Source of the DNA: Thioalkalivibrio sp.
Lineage (GTDB): Bacteria; Pseudomonadota; Gammaproteobacteria; Ectothiorhodospirales; Ectothiorhodospiraceae
Length of the DNA stretch: 9,264 bases
NCBI GenBank assembly: GCA_007120575.1
Contig: SKNJ01000189.1
Span: forward strand, 1 to 9,264
Direction of reading: 5' to 3'
The notes below the pieces were generated by a model. That model saw only the letters and a list, made by a program, of their open reading frames with translations. It was not told the origin of the DNA and made no database searches. Positions 6,533 through 9,264 of this stretch are shown here, piece after piece. A program made the translations under genes and the position numbers. Positions within the stretch are counted from its first letter, which is position 1. Each line of letters begins with the position of its first letter.

Positions 6533-7663
6533 ATGGACCTCGACGAAAACGACCTGCGCGATCTCGCCCTGAGCCTGCGCCTGTCCGAGGTGGAGCAGCT
6601 CAGCCACGCAGCGCTGCGCGTGGTTCTCGCCTGGGTCAGTGGTCGCAGCGGGAAGGGGGACGTTCACGGCCTGACGCCGTTGTTGGGGGAACCGGGCGCA
6701 GAGCCCTTCCTGCTGGAGCTGGTCTACCGGCAGCTCGACGGGCTGCTCTTCGTGGACGACGAATTGAGCGAGTCGGCGGCGTGGCTGGGCGGCGATGCGA
6801 TCCAGCGCCGTCTCCAGTACCGGCGCCTGCTGGCCGCCTTCCACCCGGACCGTTCACCGGAACTTGCGGGCTGGCTCACGTCGCGGTTCCAGGTGCTACA
6901 GCGTTCGTACCGGAGGTCTCGCGATGCACCACCGCAGCGGTCTGGACCGCGGCCGATGCTCGGCTCTCCCAAGGCACGGGCGGCGCCCCCCCCGGGGCTG
7001 TGGTCGCGCAGCATCCGCTTCGGTCCCGGCCTGAAGGCGCTGCTGCAGAACCATCTGCGCGAGACGCGGAACCTTGAGGCGAAGCTGGTCGGCCTGGCGG
7101 TGATTGCGGCGCTGGCCACCGTGCTCCAGGTCTACATCGCGCAGGCCCCGAACCGCTCGGCCCACGCGCAGCAACTGGAGGCGCGCCAGCAGGCGGCCGC
7201 GCCGGGCGCGGTCTCCGGGCCGACCGGGATCGCGGCTCCCGCGGGCGATGCGCTGGCGGCGGTGGCGCCGGCGCGGGTGGACGGCGAGCGCGTCCACGGG
7301 ATGTTGGGCTCCGATGGTTTCGCGCCGGTCGTCCACGTGATCGAACGGTATCGGCGCGCCTTCGAGGAGGGCGATATCGAGACCCTGATGCGCCTGCTCG
7401 CCGATGACCCCCGCGAGAACCGCAACCAGGGCCGGGACTGGTTCCGCAGCACCTATCGCCGTATCTTCGCGCGTTCAGCCCTGCGTCGCCTGCAGGTGGA
7501 CATCGAAGCGCTGGAGCCGCAGTCCGAGGCCTGGATCGCCTCGGGCCGGTTCGACCTCGCGATTCACTACCCCGACGGACGCCAGTTCACCGCCAGTGGC
7601 CCGATCCGCTACCGGCTGATCGAACAGAGCCTGGAGTGGCACATTGCCAGCATCGACTACTGA
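6533..7663 (+). CDS. Single-pass membrane protein with J-like and NTF2-like domains
   Basis: A 376-residue protein starting six bases after the previous stop. No strong Shine-Dalgarno is visible, so translation is probably coupled. Residues 91-128 look like the core of a J-domain: a basic helix II (RRLQYRRLLAAF), the diagnostic H104-P105-D106, then a helix III-like segment (SRFQVLQRSYRR). The usual helix I (DYYxxLG-like) is not obvious; an unfamiliar 90-residue leucine-rich segment takes its place. A proline/arginine-rich linker (131-160) leads to one hydrophobic segment at about 184-203. After an Ala/Pro/Gln-rich linker, residues about 264-376 match an NTF2/SnoaL-like pattern: helix VIERYRRAFEEGDIETLMRLLADD, then strands ending in LEWHIASIDY. 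Positive charge before the membrane segment favours a cytoplasmic J-like end and a periplasmic NTF2-like end. It could recruit DnaK to the polysaccharide machinery at the membrane, but no such role is shown by the sequence. The domain calls are by eye. Confidence 0.88.
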   Translation: MDLDENDLRDLALSLRLSEVEQLSHAALRVVLAWVSGRSGKGDVHGLTPLLGEPGAEPFLLELVYRQLDGLLFVDDELSESAAWLGGDAIQRRLQYRRLLAAFHPDRSPELAGWLTSRFQVLQRSYRRSRDAPPQRSGPRPMLGSPKARAAPPPGLWSRSIRFGPGLKALLQNHLRETRNLEAKLVGLAVIAALATVLQVYIAQAPNRSAHAQQLEARQQAAAPGAVSGPTGIAAPAGDALAAVAPARVDGERVHGMLGSDGFAPVVHVIERYRRAFEEGDIETLMRLLADDPRENRNQGRDWFRSTYRRIFARSALRRLQVDIEALEPQSEAWIASGRFDLAIHYPDGRQFTASGPIRYRLIEQSLEWHIASIDY

Positions 7664-9062
7664 TCCCGAAGCCGGGTACCACGGACGTTCCCAGGCGCGT
7701 TCCCCGGGGGGGCCGGGCCCCTATGCGGCCACGCTAATCCTGGTGGCGGTGGCCCTGGCGCTGCCGCTGATGATGGGTCAACGCACCCCGTTCACCCTGA
7801 CCGCGACCCAGTTGGTGCTGGTCGCCGGCGCCCTGCTGGCGGGACTGCTGGCGACGCTCCCGCTGCGCGGTGCACTGCCGCCACCACCGCGTACCTGGAT
7901 TCTCTTCTTCGCGCTGTTCACGGGCACCGTCCTGCTCCAGGTCCTGCCGCTCCCGGCCCTGGCGCAGGCCTTCGGTGCGTATCCCGAGGCGCTCTGGCGC
8001 TACGCGGATTTCGCGCCACGGCACTGGTCGCCGGACATCGGCGCCAGCCTGCGCGGCTGGGCGGCCTTCGTGGCCCTGTTCACCATCGCCTGGATCGCCT
8101 TCGGCCTGCGCAGTGCCCAGCGCCACTGGATCTGGCTCGCGCTGGTGGCCACGGCGCTGTTCCAGGCGATCTACGGCGTCACCGCTCACGCGGCCGGCGC
8201 CGACAGCATCCTCGGGATCTGGCCGCGCAACAACCCGGATTTCGTCCACGGTACCTTCAGCAACCGCAACCTGTTCGCGGCCTATCTCGCGCTGCTCTGG
8301 CCCCTCGGCGTTGCGGTCTGGTGGATCCGCGAGATGCCGCTGCTGGCGCGTCTGCCCCGGGAGCTGAAGTTCGCCGGCAGTCTGATTACCGGTGCGGTGA
8401 TCGGTGCGGCGCTGTTCGCGAGCGCCTCGCGCCTCGGCAGTGCGGCCGCGCTGCTGGGCGCAGCGGTCGGGCTCCTGCTCTGGTCGCGCCACCGCCACAT
8501 GCTGCACGGGCATTCGGTCTGGCCCGCGTACGCGTTCCTGGTGATGGCCGTGCTGGCAGCCGCCTGGTACGGGCTCACGCCGCTTGCGGAACGCCTGCTG
8601 GCGACGGAATTGGAGGACAGCCGGTTCCAGGTGTTCCTGCTGATGGTGCACGAGTTCCCGGCCCGCTGGTACCTGCACGGCGTCGGTCTCGGCGGCTTCG
8701 AGGCCGCGTTCAAGCAGATCCAGCCCGGCGCCATCAGCGGCTGGTACGACTACGCGCACAACGACCTCCTGCAATGGCTCGTGGAAATGGGTCTGGTCGG
8801 GGCCCTCCTGCTGCTTTTGGTCATCGCAGGGCTGCTCCGCGCCGCGCACCTGAGCACCGAGCGGGTGGCCCTCTACGCCGGTCTGGCGGCACTGGCGCTG
8901 GTGAGCCTCGGCGACTTCAGTTGGCACATTCCCGCCACGCAGGTCGTGTTGGCCCTCTTCGTGGGCGTGCTCCTGCAGGAGCGCAGCCGCGACGGACGCA
9001 GGCGCCGCCGGCACCCGGGCGGCTCGGCGGCGTCCCCAAGCACCTCCGCGCAGCAGCCCTGA
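7644..9062 (+). CDS. O-antigen ligase / Wzy-family polytopic membrane protein
   Basis: A 472-residue inner-membrane protein with about ten or more hydrophobic segments, typical of the WaaL/Wzy superfamily that polymerises or transfers lipid-linked glycans on the periplasmic face. The family hallmarks are HGTFSNRNLFAAYLAL (202-217), a short SASRLGS (260-266) with R263, and a large loop ending in GVGLGGFEAAF (346-356) and YDYAHNDLLQWLVEMGLVG (368-386). In that loop H372, N373, D374 and E381 fit the conserved catalytic-loop pattern. The C-terminal tail is basic (R452-R456) and presumably cytoplasmic. The start chosen is TTG 7644, 20 bases inside the upstream gene, because GGAG at 7633-7636 lies seven bases before it; the next usable start, GTG 7743, would cut into the first membrane segment. 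Ligase and polymerase cannot be told apart from sequence like this. The position beside a Wzc kinase favours polymerase or exopolysaccharide transfer. Confidence 0.9.
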   Translation: MPASTTDPEAGYHGRSQARSPGGPGPYAATLILVAVALALPLMMGQRTPFTLTATQLVLVAGALLAGLLATLPLRGALPPPPRTWILFFALFTGTVLLQVLPLPALAQAFGAYPEALWRYADFAPRHWSPDIGASLRGWAAFVALFTIAWIAFGLRSAQRHWIWLALVATALFQAIYGVTAHAAGADSILGIWPRNNPDFVHGTFSNRNLFAAYLALLWPLGVAVWWIREMPLLARLPRELKFAGSLITGAVIGAALFASASRLGSAAALLGAAVGLLLWSRHRHMLHGHSVWPAYAFLVMAVLAAAWYGLTPLAERLLATELEDSRFQVFLLMVHEFPARWYLHGVGLGGFEAAFKQIQPGAISGWYDYAHNDLLQWLVEMGLVGALLLLLVIAGLLRAAHLSTERVALYAGLAALALVSLGDFSWHIPATQVVLALFVGVLLQERSRDGRRRRRHPGGSAASPSTSAQQP

Positions 9063-9071
9063 AAACGCGTA

Positions 9072-9095
9072 AACAAGCCCCCTGTGGGCATTGTT
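9072..9095. terminator. Bulged hairpin between ligase gene and transposase end
   Basis: AACAA (9072-9076) pairs with TTGTT (9091-9095) and GCCC (9077-9080) with GGGC (9086-9089), leaving one bulged A (9090) and a five-base loop. It starts ten bases after the ligase-like stop. On the minus strand it is followed by a T-rich stretch (TACGCGTTTTC), so it could terminate transposase transcription as well as the plus-strand operon. A stem with one bulged base is also what IS200/IS605 subterminal ends look like, and it lies on the correct side of the transposase. Confidence 0.45.
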
Positions 9096-9140
9096 GCGCG
9101 CGGACGGCGCAGCCGGCGTTCGATTTCAGCGTGGCGTGGG

Positions 9141-9264
9141 CTACTGTTCGATGGCCTGGCGCACGATGGCAATCGGTGCGCCGCCGCAGCTTGCGGCGAA
9201 GGAGGGCGGCGACCACAGTGCGCCCTTCCAATAGCGCGGTTCGAGATCGGGCCGCTCCTTGAAC
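9141..9264 (-). CDS. tnpA: IS200/IS605-type TnpA transposase, C-terminal fragment
   Basis: Reading leftward from base 9263, 40 codons are open to a TAG at 9143-9141; the start lies beyond the window. The fragment includes YWKGALWSPPSFAASCGGAP followed by IAIVRQAIEQ. This is the very characteristic end of Y1 HUH single-strand transposases (family pattern roughly YWGGHLWSPSYFxxSCGGAPxxIVKQYIEQ). The HUH motif itself would be outside the window. In the family the last helix carries the catalytic tyrosine in the QYIE context, but here that position is alanine (codon GCC, bases 9152-9150 read on the minus strand). The protein also stops at once after the IEQ. The copy is therefore probably inactive or decayed. 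Confidence in the family is high despite the short length. Whether the rest of the gene is intact cannot be seen. Confidence 0.82.
   Translation of the reverse strand, partial: FKERPDLEPRYWKGALWSPPSFAASCGGAPIAIVRQAIEQ

Larger units (their letters stand above)
9063..9264 (-). mobile_element. Right-hand part of an IS200/IS605-type element, cut by window edge
   Basis: The transposase fragment at 9141-9264 and the bulged hairpin downstream of it match the layout of the transposase-distal end of an IS200/IS605 element. The exact boundary cannot be placed. These elements make no target duplication and have no inverted repeats, so the insertion point is only bounded between the stop codon at 9062 and the hairpin. 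Confidence 0.45.

Noticed and set aside
3206..6844. A very long open frame (1212 codons) on the minus strand
   Set aside because: It lies antisense to the kinase, the TPR/beta-sandwich protein and the start of the J/NTF2 gene, all strongly supported by motifs. Its translation is low-complexity, rich in Gln, Gly, Arg, His and Val with no domain pattern, as expected from the complement of GC-rich codons.
7734..9014. A 426-codon minus-strand open frame opposite the Wzy-like gene
   Set aside because: The translation is a hydrophilic Gln/Arg/Glu-rich mixture without motifs, and the opposite strand encodes a clear polytopic family member.
8321..9262. A 313-codon plus-strand open frame running past the Wzy-like stop
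   Set aside because: It is out of frame with the membrane protein over most of its length, Arg/Ala/Gly-rich with no family pattern, and overlaps the minus-strand transposase end.
1..9264. CRISPR arrays, tRNA, rRNA or riboswitches
   Set aside because: No regularly spaced direct repeats, no tRNA-like cloverleaf and no rRNA-like conserved stretch were seen in reading either strand, and the gaps between genes are too short for most riboswitch classes.

Overview
The window is GC-rich throughout, apart from one short AT-rich stretch near 2318-2350. Gene density, signal peptides, a lipobox and a proteobacterial one-piece Wzz/tyrosine-kinase protein point to a Gram-negative proteobacterium. A gammaproteobacterium is my guess from general resemblance only. 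Every confident gene except one lies on the plus strand.

Layout. At 22-1287 is an unrecognised lipoprotein. After a 125-base gap holding two GC-rich hairpins comes a run of genes that looks like one end of an exopolysaccharide or capsule locus. These are: a PHP-family (CpsB/YwqE-type) tyrosine phosphatase (1413-2288); a small exported proline-rich protein of unknown function (2379-2756), preceded by the only AT-rich promoter-like sequence in the window; a Wzc-type co-polymerase/BY-kinase (2894-5260); a membrane-anchored protein with a helical-repeat half and a beta-sandwich half (5276-6526); a single-pass protein with an HPD-containing J-like domain on one side of the membrane and an NTF2-like domain on the other (6533-7663); and an O-antigen ligase/Wzy-family polytopic protein (7644-9062). 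The last four genes are tightly packed, with gaps of 15 and 6 bases and then a 20-base overlap, so they are probably one transcript. After a 78-base gap with a good hairpin, the C-terminal end of an IS200/IS605-type transposase enters from the right edge on the minus strand.

How the genes fit together (inference). The kinase and phosphatase would form the phosphorylation cycle that tunes polymer length and export. The ligase/polymerase-like protein would polymerise the glycan or transfer it in the periplasm. The helical-repeat/beta-sandwich protein and the J/NTF2 protein, encoded between kinase and polymerase, are candidate accessory parts of the same machine. No glycosyltransferases, flippase or outer-membrane export protein lie in the window, so the locus, if complete, continues outside it.

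The most novel-looking parts are the membrane J-domain/NTF2 protein embedded in a polysaccharide operon, the small proline-rich exported protein between phosphatase and kinase, a strong hairpin three bases before the kinase Shine-Dalgarno, and a transposase end in which alanine occupies what appears to be the catalytic tyrosine position.
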